DNA of 64,000 nt from Physcomitrium patens (GCF_000002425.4 NC_037256.1:12123556-12187555); one strand, 5' to 3'. Shown: positions 1 to 12,699, counted from the first letter of the stretch. The notes: a model not told the origin generated them from the sequence alone. Made by a program: numbers and translations.

Positions 1-1860
1 TATAAGAAACAATGTCAACATATTAAAACAACCATCACAAAGATAGGAAGATGCCTGTAAGCATACTTGCTTGCTTGCTTGCTTTTTATAGATAGTCTTC
101 TTATGAGACCTTTCTCCTATTGCCACATGCCTTGTCAGATTGTTGGTTAGACAAATAGTTTTAAAAAATGCATTTTGGTTTGCAAAGTATCTTTTAAGAA
201 GAATATGTTATTATTCAACATTCATATATAAATTTTATTTTGTATTTATAAAGATATTTATAATAATATTAGTTATTTTCTATCAATAATGATTTATTAA
301 ATTTAAAATTATATATTCATACAAAAAATTAATACAAAGTATTTGAAGAACTAAACTTGATGCATTTATAGTTCTTTTATTTGTTCCATAATCAAGTCAA
401 AATTAAAAGTTTTTGAAGAAAAATAATGCTTTTAGAATTAAATATATAAGTGCCAAAATTATTTGTCTTTTATTCCATTGCATGATATGATGAGATGTTA
501 TTTTATTAGGAATATGAAGTTATAGAGGACTAAGTTTCAAGAAGAGTATTTAATGCAATTTCAAAAGATTACATCTTTGTAAAAAAAGGATATTTTTTTA
601 GAAGATTCATATATATTCTAAGGAAAATTAAGATGAAGGCAAAATGCATCATCTATTAGTAGAAGATATAATATTATAAATAATTAAAAAGCTTGAGTCA
701 CCAATAGTATATAATATTCCATCTTTGAGGATAAATAAAATAAAATTTAATGGCATAGATTCTAAGAATAATTAATTAATTTATATTTTTAGAATTTAAA
801 ATACTTATTTATTAGTCCCACTTATTTTTGATTTTATAATTGATATTACCACTAAAAAGATTTTAAATCTAAAAAATATAAATTATAAGTACATGTGTTA
901 TATATTATAGTTGTATAAAATATTATAACCTTGATTTTATTTTATCTTATAACATGCCAAGATAAAAAAATAAATTTATATATTTTTTTATTTAAGAATA
1001 ATATAATAAAATTATTTTAAAAAATAAGAATTATACAATGTTAGCTTAATTTTTTAAAATTTATTTGGATGCATGCATAAAGCTATATAATATGTTTTTG
1101 TAGGATTTAAAGAAATAAATGAAGTTTATAATATTATTAAAGTGCATTTATAAAATTATATATTTATAATAAGAAAAAATAGACTATCAATATTGCTATT
1201 ATTATAAAAGGATCTTAAATAATATATATTATTATAAGATTATATGTAGTATGATTGTCAATAGAATCTAAGCTTTTGATTATTTATTCATATATACATT
1301 CTTAATATAAATTTATTAATAAACATTAGATATACATTAGAAAAAAAAATACAAAGGATAAGATATGTAACATTAAGGTTATAAATTTAAAACAATTTTT
1401 AGAACACAATTCTCTCTATAATATATTATATACCAAATTTAAATTTGTATTTTTTATTGCATTATGTTCATGATAAAAATAGAGGTTTAGTAGGCATAGA
1501 AATTAAAATTCGTAAAAGTAAATGAGCTTGTAACAAATTATTTTATTTTTTTATTATAATAAAGAAATTTGAAAATATATGTAAAAAAATAATTATGCAC
1601 GATTGACAATAATAAAAGAACAAAGATACAAGGAATAGATTGTTGTCAAAACTTTGGTTTTGGCAGGAATATAATTTATAAGATTCAAACAACAATAAAA
1701 ATGATTACAAGTTTAGAATTCTTTGAAGAGATTATTCAGATAATGATAATTATGCATTACATGCTAAGTTTGGATTTTTTTGGAATCTCAAAGGACACCA
1801 AAATATAACTTTAGTATTGCTGAAGCTCCATATGCCAAGGATGAGCCGAATGCTCTTCAG
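1..1860. other. AT-rich intergenic DNA, no gene seen
   Basis: Very AT-rich sequence with stops in all frames. It contains a short CTTG tetranucleotide run near 65-83 and many short A or T runs. No domain, LTR end or RNA gene was recognised. It is probably decayed repeat DNA. Confidence 0.6.
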
Positions 1861-1872
1861 GTGTGGCTTGTA

Positions 1873-2145
1873 TCATTCTTTCTTGTCGTCTAGACATGTA
1901 CCCACCTGGTCAGTCCTTATCCACGCTTCGGTTCCTTGGTTGGTTGATAGTTTGGGCTGACAGTCTCTGTCTAGAAAGTTGACAGGATCGGACAGTTCCA
2001 CTAAGATTCCAGAGAAGCAGTCCATGTCGAGAGTTGGCTGGAGTTCTACTATGTCGGAGGATGAGTTAGCTAGTGTCTCCGACTCTTCGGTGAGGAAGGT
2101 ATCCGTGCACGCCTGGACAGCAATTTCGTCCGGGAATTTCTTTTC
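1873..2145 (-). CDS. Unidentified coding-like open frame, possible terminal exon
   Basis: On the minus strand a 90-codon frame runs from 2145 to a TGA at 1873-1875. It follows a good splice acceptor (TTTTCAG) and remains open about ten codons upstream of it. The predicted peptide is acidic and well mixed in composition (Asp, Glu, Ser and Thr rich; it contains FPDEIAVQACTDTF and DMDCFSGILVEL), with none of the low-complexity look of chance frames in this window. I recognise no family. It lies 460 bp downstream of the ZF-HD homeodomain fragment on the same strand and could be a last exon of the same locus. However, joining it to the open frame ending at 2444 gives the wrong phase, so the locus is either missing an exon in this model or is broken. 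Confidence 0.35.
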   Translation of the reverse strand, partial: EKKFPDEIAVQACTDTFLTEESETLANSSSDIVELQPTLDMDCFSGILVELSDPVNFLDRDCQPKLSTNQGTEAWIRTDQVGTCLDDKKE

Positions 2146-2184
2146 CTGAAAAGCATGTGAATCAGCATGTTAGGTTCTGAAAGT

Positions 2185-2195
2185 GGGGGGGGGGG
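2185..2195. repeat. G11 homopolymer
   Basis: Eleven consecutive G on the plus strand, inside the presumed intron or spacer upstream of the open frame ending at 1873. Similar C runs occur at 27495-27509 and 46486-46496, always in the GC-richer islands. Confidence 0.95.
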
Positions 2196-2443
2196 TCTGC
2201 GGGTGCAATCTCTCGATAGACGGATGACGTATCCATGACCGTCAATGAGTCTGGTTGAATCAGTCGTCTGAGTTTGTGCGGTGCGATTATTCTTAATAAA
2301 CCACGACACTGGTGGAACTTCGTTTAAATTTCATACGCATCGTGAGCCGGAATCGAAGTTCATAATCCATCTGCGCGAACTAGATTGAAATCTATGGAAG
2401 ATAGAACTCTAGATAATAAAAAAGAACATGCAGAGCGACTCAC

Positions 2444-2606
2444 CCTGTCGGCCTAGGCAGTTGTCTGAGCTTGTTTCATTTCTGTGCAGGCTTTTTCCCA
2501 CTCGTTCTATAATCTCCCACTGCATCACGCTTTCGAGTAGCATCTCTAGTATCCCTGCATGTTCTGCTATCTTTAGATCGGTAGGTCCTATTTCAGAGGG
2601 TGGACT
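2444..2606 (-). other. Coding-like open frame ending at a splice donor
   Basis: After the TGA that ends the homeodomain frame, the same strand carries an open frame of about 54 codons. It includes a helical-looking stretch (KIAEHAGILEMLLESVMQW) and reaches a strong donor (CAGG/GTGAGT at 2444/2443). It may be an exon of the same damaged locus. No family is recognised. Confidence 0.25.
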
Positions 2607-2813
2607 TCAATCATGCAGAACTCCCTGGTCCACATGAAATTGCTCCAGCTTTAGATTACAGAGATTTCTCCAGCCCAATTTCTCCAAAAATACACCTATT
2701 TTTCCTTTCTGATCCGAAGTGAATTTTGTTTGGAACCTCTTCTTCATGGTAGATGGCGACCTGCCAAAATCACCATCTCCATCTTCTGACTTTGCTAATC
2801 TGGGTCCCAACAA
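2607..2813 (-). pseudogene. ZF-HD homeodomain fragment, truncated
   Basis: Residues 23-49 of this frame (MKKRFQTKFTSDQKGKIG followed by VFLEKLGWR) match the start of the plant ZF-HD homeodomain: basic N-terminal arm, helix 1 and the conserved LGWR. They are preceded by an acidic linker (KSEDGDGDFGRSPS) of the kind that precedes this homeodomain. After LGWR the match fades (QFHVDQGVLHD) and a TGA ends the frame. The recognition helix with its W-x-x-N-N-K signature is absent in any frame I checked, and no cysteine- and histidine-rich ZF-HD dimerisation finger was found upstream to about 4.6 kb. ZF-HD proteins are plant transcription factors; this copy looks like a broken or partly duplicated one. 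The homeodomain identification is secure for the first 27 residues; calling it a pseudogene is inference. Confidence 0.65.
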
Positions 2814-4920
2814 GTAATGCTAGAACTGATTCACAGGACTGATCATTTGTGATGGGGACGGAAGAGCTGAGAATACTAGTCTGAGAAAGAAATCCGGAAG
2901 CTGTCATCCGGTTATGTGAGTGCCTGTGTATATTAGTGAATCCATGCTTGTGGAAGACAGTTGGTGCATGAGAGTCCACACTATTCCTCGACGCAATGCC
3001 CTGCTGAGCTGAGCGTAACCCCTAGCAACAACTGTTTCACTTATCCAGATTATGACGATTGTATACACCAATGGCGAGCTTGTCACTAACTCTTGAACAA
3101 ATGTGATTGGCTTGGAATGTAAACCTTAGGGTTGGAACTTACAGGAGAGGCTTAGAGGAGAGGCTTCTCCATCGCATATATTCAACCTCTCCTACTGCTA
3201 TGGACATCTTCAGTGCACCTTTTCCTCCTCTTGACATCTTCGGTGCGTCCTACCTTCATCCATTGCAGATTTGGCATTGCAGCGAGTGCCTCGGATTGCT
3301 ACTGGAACCCTGATGCTTGTATTCCAGAGGTGCGTTGTCGTGAATTTCAGAGCATTTTCTTTGTCATGATTTGATTGACGTTAGGAATCAAAACCAGTTG
3401 TGCTAATGGAACTTATCTATGGAGGTGGATTGTGAGGAAATGTATGGTGGTTCGACTTTACTTTTGATCATTTTGGACTGATTTAGTAAAACCACATGTG
3501 CTTGAGTGGCTGGGAGGAATATCTGTGGTAGATGCCATCACTTAGCACTGTGACTTGTTATGGTCGACTAATATTCCATGCGAATTCGTTCCATCTTCCA
3601 AGGGATTCGTTTCCTAAAAATGAGATCAGTTCTTGCGACTACGGTGGAAGAAATGACGGGTATATCACAATGGTTACGGAATTCCCTTCACTGTACACTT
3701 TGAGTTGAGTTGCATTGGCATGTTGTGAATAGATTGATGTGTTGCCACTCTAAGAAACTTCAGTGAAGAAACATTGTGCAACAGTTTCAGGCTGTGTTTT
3801 GACATTTTCTACTGTTTTTTTTTTTTTTTTCAACAAAACAATCGTATCAATCGTGGATACAATGCCAGGGGATTTCTCAATATCCTCTGAATGACTGTTA
3901 TTGGCAATGTGCTCTGAATGTTGCTGCTTCCAATTTAGACTAAAGCTCTCGCCCTTCAAATCTGTTTACCATAGTCGCTAGAAATCACGGCCCCTCCATA
4001 CCCCTTCACTCCTTCACACATGCCAACAATCACTCCTATTCTCAATGTGCTTGGCTTGGCTTCTTCTACAGCTTCAATTTTGCAAGAGAAGGTTACCTCA
4101 AGACTTCAAATCTGGATCGAGCTCACGGGAAGTCCACATGATAGTTGTCTCTTGTAGTCGCGTTGCTTAGTTTTAATAGGTTTCAGGTGTGTCAAGGGAA
4201 ATGTACTTGGCCCATTGTATCTGGCTAGTAGAGTAGACCAAGCACTAGCTTCAGTGAAAGGAGTTGAAAGCACATAGAGCCTTTTCATTGCAAAAGGCGA
4301 TGACCTTGAACAGGATGCATAATTCTCATGTAACGCTAATTTTTGGTGGAGAAATATGGTCGTTCTAGAGCCCGTCAGGTGTTTTGAAGGCCAAGTGACA
4401 AGGTAAAAATCGAAAGTTTCTCACTGTGAATGGTACGGCGACATGGATTCGTGCATGTAGGCACAGCATTGGACTGCATGAGAACAATTGAAGACCCAAT
4501 TTTGGACATAGGGTGCAAGATATAAGGATGCTAGTTGTTGACAAATTGGCTTTGAATTTGTTTGATGTGGACAAAATCGAGGAATTGTCTCCGTGTAATG
4601 TATCTAGTGTGGTACTCGGGTAAAGTTCAATTAAGGTTCAGTGGTTTGGACTGTTCAATTGAGTTTGAAATGCCTCTCTTGATTTTATCTTGAATTTTCT
4701 TTTTCTCAGTTCTACACATTCCGACAAATTCGATGTGAATGCTGTTATAGGGTGAAGAGACGTCAACATGTGGTTATTTGTTCCAGACACTCTGTTTCAA
4801 CCAACCTTAATCTACCCCCAATTGACACATTCTTCTTCACGACTTTATAACGACATGAACTTGACTTTTACTTGGCAAGGAAAAACAACACTGACCATGT
4901 TTGTTTTCTGGCAGCCTCTT
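2814..4920. other. GC-richer low-copy island without a supported gene
   Basis: Base composition is near that of the genes, with several 60-70-codon frames on both strands, none with a recognisable domain or a consistent splice model. A T-run lies near 3815-3830. It may include the promoter or upstream exons of the ZF-HD fragment locus. Confidence 0.4.
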
Positions 4921-5649
4921 TAATAACAATCTTATTTCAAAATGACAAGTGCTTTTATTGTGAATGTTATTTTTACTACTACTAATAAATTAAAAGTACT
5001 ATTATGAAACATTGGTTATAAAATCCAATCAAAAGAGATATACTATAAACTATTACAATGACACTTGCAAATGGAGATTGTACATGTCACAAAAGTAGCA
5101 AATACAAATGAATTTTAATTCAATATTTTTTCATTGAATATACATGCATTAGTCTTAAATATTTGAGCAACTAACATGGTGATGTTAGTTGGATAGCAGA
5201 TAATGTTAGAAAGAAGTTGAAAGATACACTATAATACAAAGTTGTAGAAATTCGAAAAGACATTTGATGCAATGAAGGTATTATGATATTGTACTTAACA
5301 ATATGTTGTGGGAGAGAAAAAGCTTTTTTATGAGCTGATTGGCTCTTATGAAGAAAACTACACCAACTTGAAAGTATATTATCATCAAATCAAGACAACG
5401 AATCTTCAGAGTGATGCCAAATTAGAAGTTGATGAAGAAAATTGCATATAATGCAAACTTACATGGCTTGCAACATTGTCAACTTGTCATTAACATAGAC
5501 GGCATTCATCTATAAGGAAAATATTATAGAATATTCTTTATTGCTATAATAATTGATGTTGAAGAATAACTATTTTTTATTGCTTTCAACATAGTTAATA
5601 CCAAAAATGACTATAATTGGTTATGATTCTTGCTATTACAGATACACTA

Positions 5650-6051
5650 TATACGAGACCAAACAAGAAATTGAATGGAATAGTTTCAACAACAAAGTTA
5701 ATAAGAACTTGATTAAACTAGATGAATATAAGATCAATACCATGGGATGTGAATTAGAGTTCTAAGAGATGTATTGTTGAGATTGAAGATTTCCTCAACT
5801 TTGATTCAAATATATACTACATACTAGAAAGCTTCTTAAAAAGTTCTCATATTGCTTGAAGATGAAGCAACCTTAAGAAGCTTCTTGAGAAGTTTTCAAA
5901 TTGCTTGAAGATGAAGCAACCATAGAAAGCTTCTTAAATAACTTTGTTAATGTTCTTAGAATTTTTTAGAACCTTTTAGAATTTTTTAGAATATAATAAA
6001 ATATTATAAAATTATTCTTAAATTTACTTGTTAGATGTCCATTATACTTAC
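5650..6051 (-). repeat. Degenerate solo LTR of chromovirus family B
   Basis: This stretch aligns along its length with the LTRs of the chromovirus at 51334-57802: the ACCAAACAAGAAAT start region, the GAGATGTATTGTTGAGATTGAAGA block next to a TATA-like ATATATACTAC, and then GAAGCTTCTT-type repeats. Orientation matches the chromovirus LTRs (sense strand minus). No internal region is attached, so it is a solo LTR inserted in the MULE. The right end near 6051 is approximate, and no target duplication is recognisable. Confidence 0.7.
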
Positions 6052-6084
6052 AAAAGTTTGAAGACGATAATTCTTGCATCTTGT

Positions 6085-7581
6085 TGTTGTGTAGTAATAT
6101 GACTATATCATAAAAAATAAAAAATATGGATGTTATTAAAGAAGAGCCTAATAGAAAGATGTAGTAGAAAAACAAAGATAAAATGATAGAAAGATAGAAA
6201 AAAGTTTAGTCTTGATGCTACCTTTTACAAAAGGGATATCTATTTACTTTATAGAGGCATAAATGAGCCAAATCATAGTAAATGAGTTAAAAAATTAATA
6301 TAGGCATATTTAGAAGAGAGTTAATAATAAGATAAAGCAAAAATTATCTCAAATTATCAAAAATTAATATCCAGATTCTAAGACACAATACTATGCATCT
6401 ACGACAATTTTAGGATTCTATTATAAATTAAAGAATGGAATATGAGAGAAAACTTGACAAGATATTTTTTAATATTAATTTCATTTCATTTGGATTAATA
6501 TTGATGTTTTGAGAGATTTTTAAAGTTAATGATGTACATAGTGGGTTTAGATTTTGAGAAATTAAAATAAATTTATAAATTTTAGGATTTTGTGAGTTTT
6601 ATAATATGTATATAAATAAAAATTGGACATTTTTTTGTTATACTTGTTGTAAAGGTGTGAAAAATTTGAAGTCAATTAAGCAATTAGATTTAAGCATATA
6701 AAGGTTTTTGTGGATTATAGTCTCAAAAATTTGAGATTCAGGATCAGTGAGTGATTTTATAATTTAGCAATATCTACTAGTTGGATTGAAGCAAAATTTA
6801 GTGAAAGGAATTAAGACTTGAATATATATACAAAATCTAATTTTTGAAGCAATTAAAAAATTCAAGAAGGAGAAATTAATGTTGAAAAATCAACATTCAA
6901 GTTAAAGAAGGTAGACAACCAACAACTGAGAGGTTTTGAGAGCTTTTCTTACTATTTATATGTGCGATCTTCTTCAATTTTTTTTGATTATTGCTTACTT
7001 AGTTGTTGCAAGGTATGTAAATTTTAAGTTAAAATCAAATTTTTAATCATTAATTATTAAATTTTTTATCTGCTATAGGATTATTAAGATTTAAAGATTG
7101 ATTAAGGATTGAGTAGGATTGGTTTAAGATCTAGGATTTGATAAGAATTTGATTAGGATTTAACTAAAGTTTAGTTAAGATTTAAGATTTTATTTGGATT
7201 TAATTAGAATTTAACTAGGATTTTATTAGGATTTAATTAGAATTTGATTGATATTTGATTAAGATTTGACTAGGATTTGATTAAGATCTTTTTAGAATTT
7301 GTCTAAAACTTAGGTTTTTGTTAAGATTTCATTAAAATTTGATCTAAGGTATGATTAAGATTCATTAAGATTTCAATAAGGATTAAATTAGAATTTGATT
7401 ATGATTTATATAAGATTTATTTAATATTTATTTAAGATTTATATTTTTATTATATTTTTAGGATTTTTTTTTAAAGTATTTTTAATATTCTATTAGACTT
7501 AATAGGATTATTATTGCAATCTTACTTACCTTCCATAGATAGGTGCCTAATGCATTCTTAAGCAAGAACACATATAATACA
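6085..7581 (+). repeat. Solo LTR of Ty3 family A with internal minisatellite
   Basis: It begins TGTTGTGTAGTAATAT and ends near AATACA. It shares long blocks with 10628-11630 (start and middle), 14470-14998 and 20610-21683 (middle and end, including the TTTATCTTCCATAG-type terminal block). No gag-pol follows it; MULE sequence flanks both sides, so it is a solo LTR. A TATA-like TATATAAATA lies near 6608. Sense strand is inferred from the element at 14.5-21.7 kb. Confidence 0.7.
7081..7435 (+). repeat. 11-bp minisatellite inside LTR A
   Basis: About thirty degenerate copies of an 11-mer close to GATTTGATTAG, with variants GATTTGACTAG, GATTTAATTAG and GATTTGATTAA. The same array occurs at 14518-14712 and 21018-21420 in related LTRs. 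Confidence 0.85.
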
Positions 7582-8350
7582 TCATCATCAAAAGAATTGC
7601 AAACTTTCAAAGTTCACATTTTTGTCTAATTAATAAAAAAGTCTCATTGATGCTATCAACCTTATATTTCTAATATGCAAACACACATTTTGTTTGTTCC
7701 ATTTAGTTGAGAACTTATAAAGTTAATTCAAGAATGCAACGCTTGTACAACATCTCTAGGCAATCATATAACTACTAAATATTTTAGATTTCAACATTAA
7801 ACTCTCAAAAGTGTTTGTTGTATTTGAAGAAGCTACAAATTACTTCATCAATATTGGGCAATAGTATTAGAAATTGTGAAAGTTTGATGGAAATTGATAT
7901 GGCCATATGACTTCAAATATTGCAAAACTTTTGAATTCTTAGAATTTAAAAGTGTATGAGATGTTATTAATTTTTATGCTAAAAATAATTTATCGATAAT
8001 TTATGGCAAGGTACAATAAACAATGTATCATTGCCAAAAAAATCACTAGACTATTGTCAACTAATGCATAGTAGAAGATTGAATAATGAAATATATTTGC
8101 ACAAGGCTATTGCAATATTTTTTTTATCCAATAATATCTTTAAATGCATGTTAGAGCAATCATATAATGTTATGGATTTACAAAATTGCACATGCACTTG
8201 TATATAGTGGCAACTATCTAAAATTTCATGTGTGCATGTAATTAAAATTGTATTATTTATACGGCAATGTGTTGCTGATCACATTGCTTATTTTCATACT
8301 ATTCAAATTTAGCAAGCAATTTACATAATTTCCATTATCTCAACACCATT

Positions 8351-9757
8351 CATGGAGTATTAGACAAAATCAAGCAACAATAAAATTGATGTTGCTTTGA
8401 TCCTATCGTCTTTCACATAATATCTACCCAAAAAAGTGTCACATTTGTACAAAGGATATAAAAATAGTTAAAAGAGTGTTTAGATGTAGTTGATGCCAGA
8501 GTATTAGACATAATTGCTTAACTTGTAAGGAACCAATTTGGTTCCAATGTTGAGGCATTGCTTAATTACTAAACTTACAATACAAAACATATAATTTTTT
8601 TTATTGATTACAATTAAAAATTGATTGTATCTTGCCACATTCATTAATATTTTGAGGTATAAAAAGAAAATATTTATAATGTAATCATTTGATAAGTTCA
8701 CTATATAAACTTTTAGTTTTATTATTTTATTTTTATATTAAATTTAAAATAGATGTTTAATTTTAAAAGTTTTAAATTATAATCTAAGATAAGTAAGATT
8801 GTAAATATATTTGGATATATTTTAGTGAAATATTCATATTATACATATGTTTCTTTGCATGTGTATGATTTTATAGACAATTGTTAAAAATTTGTGCCAA
8901 AGCATGGTTTAAGAGATGCTATAATAATAAAAGATTCAAATCCAAAATTTAAAAGAAAAAAATTGAATTGAATTTAAATTCTAAATTAGGATAATAAAAT
9001 GGATTCTACTTGTATAACAAGGATTGCATAAAAAATTGGAAAAATTTAATATTTTATTGAATTTTCTAAATAACATATTATACAATATTATGAATAAAAT
9101 TTCAACACCATAACCATAGATAAGACAAGTAAATTTGTATATAAAGAATTCATTAATAAATAAAAATTATCAAAAATATTATTTGTATATATTCTATATA
9201 AAAGAAAATAGCGATATATATTAGCTTTAATAACTTCAACAATTTTTATTGTAGATTCACAAGTATTAATGTCAAATTATAAAATTTTACAAAAATAAGA
9301 AAAAACTTTATATTAGCCTTTTTATCTACATGTTAATTAAGTCAAAAATTGGTTGTAAGCCATTTTAAACCATAGTCTTGCATTATAGAACATTATCATG
9401 ATATCAAGTTAATTGTGACTTTAAATTAATGAGAATTGTCAATAATAAATAAAAAAATAAGTTTTATTTTTTTATTTTTATTTTTCTTTTTTATTTTAAT
9501 TTTATGTTGATAAATTTCAAATAAGTATTAACAAGTATTAATTTCAAAGTTTTATCCTTAATTTTTATTAAAATAATTATATTTTTATTATTTTTTGTAA
9601 ATATTATTAAAAAAACAATGATATTTTTTCTTAAATTAGTGTGAAATCATCATTTCTTATTGTTAATAATTTTTAATTCTGAATATGATTTTTATTTCCA
9701 AAATTCATAGCATAAGATATTTTTATTTTATTTTTTACAATTAGTACCAATCACAAG

Positions 9758-9794
<37 letters not shown>

Positions 9795-10627
9795 GTGTTT
9801 ATTATATTGAATAATTTTTTGATATAACATAATTTTAAAAGACTAAACTTGTATTTTTATACTATTTTGTCTATTTAGAAGTTTTACAAACCTTTTATTT
9901 TCTTTTATAGGACTTTTTGCATACACCATGAGACATAAAAATTAAATATTCTTTAAAAAAACACTACAATGTTGCTTTAGTGATTTTTTATAATGTTTTT
10001 CTTAATTGTTGATACATTAAGAAAAAATTATCTTTTCTTGAAGATGTATTCAAACTATACATGAAATCTTTGCTTACACATTAAAGCATTGATTATTATC
10101 TAAGTTCATGTTGCTCACAAACAAAATTACAGTGAGGACAATACACTTGGTGGGAATCTTCAATAATAACTTTTCTATTGTAATGGCATTTTTTAACTTG
10201 AACATCAAATTCTGAAATAAAGATTGCATCTTTAATTTTAGAGTTAGGGGAGGATGTTGAGGCAATGTCACGCAACATGGAGAGAGAAAACAACATTTAC
10301 ATGCAGTGTTACCACAATAGAAGGAACATGAAACTTAGAGGGAAATTTTAAATCAGCAATCAAGTTGCTAGAAATTTCTTTTCAAATGGATCAAAGATAT
10401 ATGAATTACCATACTTGTATTTTATATCTAGAGACTTATTATGAACTTAAAAAAATAAATAACATCCTAAGAAAATTAATGATTGGGAGGCTTTAGTGCA
10501 CTTCTTGGTTGTAGATCAGCTGATCAAAAATGATCCATTTCACATCCTCATTGTAGATCAATTGCATCAAAAATGATTACAAAGGGCTAGGTAAAATTGA
10601 GACATTATGAATATCCTATGCCAATGG
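8351..10627. other. AT-rich intergenic DNA
   Basis: No gene supported. It contains a TA microsatellite at 9759-9786. A minus-strand frame at 10074-10296 includes a CPHC pair, but nothing else resembles a zinc finger. Probably decayed repeats. Confidence 0.55.
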
Positions 10628-11630
10628 TGTTGTGTGATAATATAGCCATTAGGTGAAAGAAAAAGGAAATTATTTTATTATAGAAGAAGCTAATTAAAAA
10701 GATATAATAGATAAACATAAATAAAATATAGGTAGGTAATAAAAACTTGTAGTGTTAGAATTGCCTTTTATAAAAATCGGTTCTACTTACTTTGTATATG
10801 GTCAAAATAAGATAGATTTGAAAAATAAATGATATAGGCATATGTAAGAAGGAATTAAGAATTGATTTTAGTAAAAATTGTCTCAAAAAAACAAGAATTG
10901 ATACTTAGAAAGGACGAGTTATCAATTAGGGTCGAAATTAGATCTTGAGGTACAAAACCAAATACCTATGGTGACTTTAAGGTTCTTTGGTAAATTAGAA
11001 AATGAAATTTGAGAGCAGATGAAATTAGGTTTTTTTGAGCTTTAATTTTAAAGGATTTGAGTTTATAATGACTTTGTAAGAGCTTGGCAAAATTAGGGTT
11101 ATTTTGGATGATTCTAGTTTTTGTGAAATAAAATAAGATTGACGTTTTGGAAAATTTTGTGAGTTTTGTAAGAAATTTATAGATAAAAATTTGTGTATTT
11201 GTGAGTATAATTATGCTAAGTATATCCTATGAATTTTAGGTTAAAAAATTGATTATATTAAAGGTTATTGAAGTTCAAGTGGGTTGACATCTCAAAAATT
11301 AGAGTTTGAGGGTCAGTGAGAATTTCTAAGATCTTCAACAATCTGCTAATTGGATTGAATTGAAAATTATTTATATAGGTAGCAAATTTGATTTTCAACA
11401 TTTTTTTGAATTTTGAGAGTAATTCAATGGTTTAAAGAGGAGATATTGGCATTGGAGGCTTGGCATCAAGGTTGAAGGAGGCCATTCAAAATCCCAATGG
11501 ATTATCTTAGATTTTTCTCAATTGAATTCTATTAGAGTTGTTAGGATCTTCTTGTTGCAAGTTCCATTTTACCTTCTAGAGCTAGGTATTCAATGCATTC
11601 TCAATCAAACTTCATAAAATAAGATAGTGA
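10628..11630 (+). repeat. LTR of Ty3 family A, shorter copy
   Basis: It starts TGTTGTGTGATAATATAG, matching the start of the LTR at 6085. It follows the same order of blocks, including the TCTGCTAATTGGATTG block shared with 20.7 kb and the final TTTTACCTTCTAGAGCTAGGTATTCAATGCATTC block. It lacks the 11-bp minisatellite. No internal coding region is attached on either side, so it is probably a solo LTR; the right boundary is approximate. Confidence 0.6.
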
Positions 11631-11989
11631 TGACAACAACAATAAAAGGAGGCCTAGAAGTGCTACACTTGTAGAACTAGTAGTTTGGGGCTCAAAAACA
11701 ACTAAAACAAGAATGTTGAGATAAATTATCAGGTTGAGGGGTATGTTTGCAATTATGACAAATCTCAGGGGAGCATTTGCAATTAACAAGAATTCAGTAG
11801 TATATTTGATATTCTCCCTATTTATTATGCTACTGAATTCGAATGAATGTAATTTTCCAAAGATATGCACCCAATTTTCAATGGAATGTAGGTTCTGTAA
11901 ATGGTGCAAGCATGCATGGTTACCATCAGTGAGAAGAGCTGATCCAATCCAATCCATAACATTTTGTGCATCCGTTTCAAACTCAGGGA

Positions 11990-12690
11990 AGTTGAAGTAC
12001 CGGGTGCCATCGAGACGAAGGGCTGCATCATCCTATTGACATGAAGGGCATGGCCACGCCGATGTTCCAGGCGGTTACGGTTGCTATACATGACAGGACC
12101 TCCGACGACGCACTCTTGATGTTAGAACCAATCGCAATCTAGAAATTGGTCAAGAACATCAAATGAAAATCTGACCCAGTTGCTGTTGCGGGGCCATCGC
12201 ATGCTTGACACCTTCCTCATGGTGAGGACAAGACTTGTCATTCTGGATGTTTGGCAAAGGACGGAACATTCTTGAATTGAGGCGACTCAGGTGGTGACGA
12301 ATGTGCCGCAGAGCGGTATGAGGCTTCCCGAGCTCTTCAAGAGTATCTTGTTCCGGGTGTGAAAGATATTGACCAAGGCTGTAGACACGAATTTCGGTCC
12401 TCCCTCGGCAACAAAACTTTCATCGCTTGCTACTCCACTTTGTCACATTCAAAACACTGGTGTTTTACCCCTCGTCAGTAAAATAGAGGGTGTTTTAATC
12501 AGTCGAGGACGGGAAGTTAAAGAATCACGCAGCAATATCTTTCTAATGCCACTTTTGAAATTAATGTACCAATGTAGTAAAGGAGTATTGTACGCAGCTA
12601 TTCTAGATTCCTTCAATGCTTGTATATTGTTGGCTTCTTATAGTACGCTCACATGGGTGCAAAGAGCAGAAGCACAGCCAGGATGATTTG
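11990..12690 (+). pseudogene. Decayed gene-like segment, family unknown
   Basis: GC-richer sequence in which several coding-like stretches follow each other in the plus direction but in different frames and with stops: GMATPMFQAVTVAIHDRTSD, then TFLMVRTRLVILDVWQRTEH and QVVTNVPQSGMRLPELFKSI, then a frame from about 12369 to 12686. Codon-like composition and the succession of open stretches suggest a former gene or gene fragment. I do not recognise the family. It directly follows the LTR ending near 11630, so it may be sequence picked up or interrupted by repeats. Confidence 0.35.
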
Positions 12691-12699
12691 AATAGGTAG

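Larger units (their letters stand above)
5180..8350 (+). mobile_element. Fossil MULE (Mutator-like) transposase, split by two LTRs
   Basis: Translated with frameshifts and stops, the plus strand gives a MULE transposase in order. Segment 5180-5649 shows the N-terminal helical region (SWIADNVRKKLK), the conserved GSYEENYTNL and KLEVDEEN blocks, then IDGIHL and a following GKY that mark the catalytic Asp region, ending near NTKNDYNWL. Segment 7582-7745 continues with a KSLIDAINLIF block and a CLFHLVENL block, the usual SDRQKGLxDA...HRFCxRHLxAN motif region. Segment 8170-8345 has the SWIM zinc-binding pattern (NCTCTCI, then WQLSKISCVHV) and the C-terminal tail. Between the first and second segments sit a Ty3 solo LTR at 5650-6051 and a second LTR at 6085-7581, so removing both restores the transposase order. 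Terminal inverted repeats were not found. The element is dead: many stops and shifts. Confidence 0.75.
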
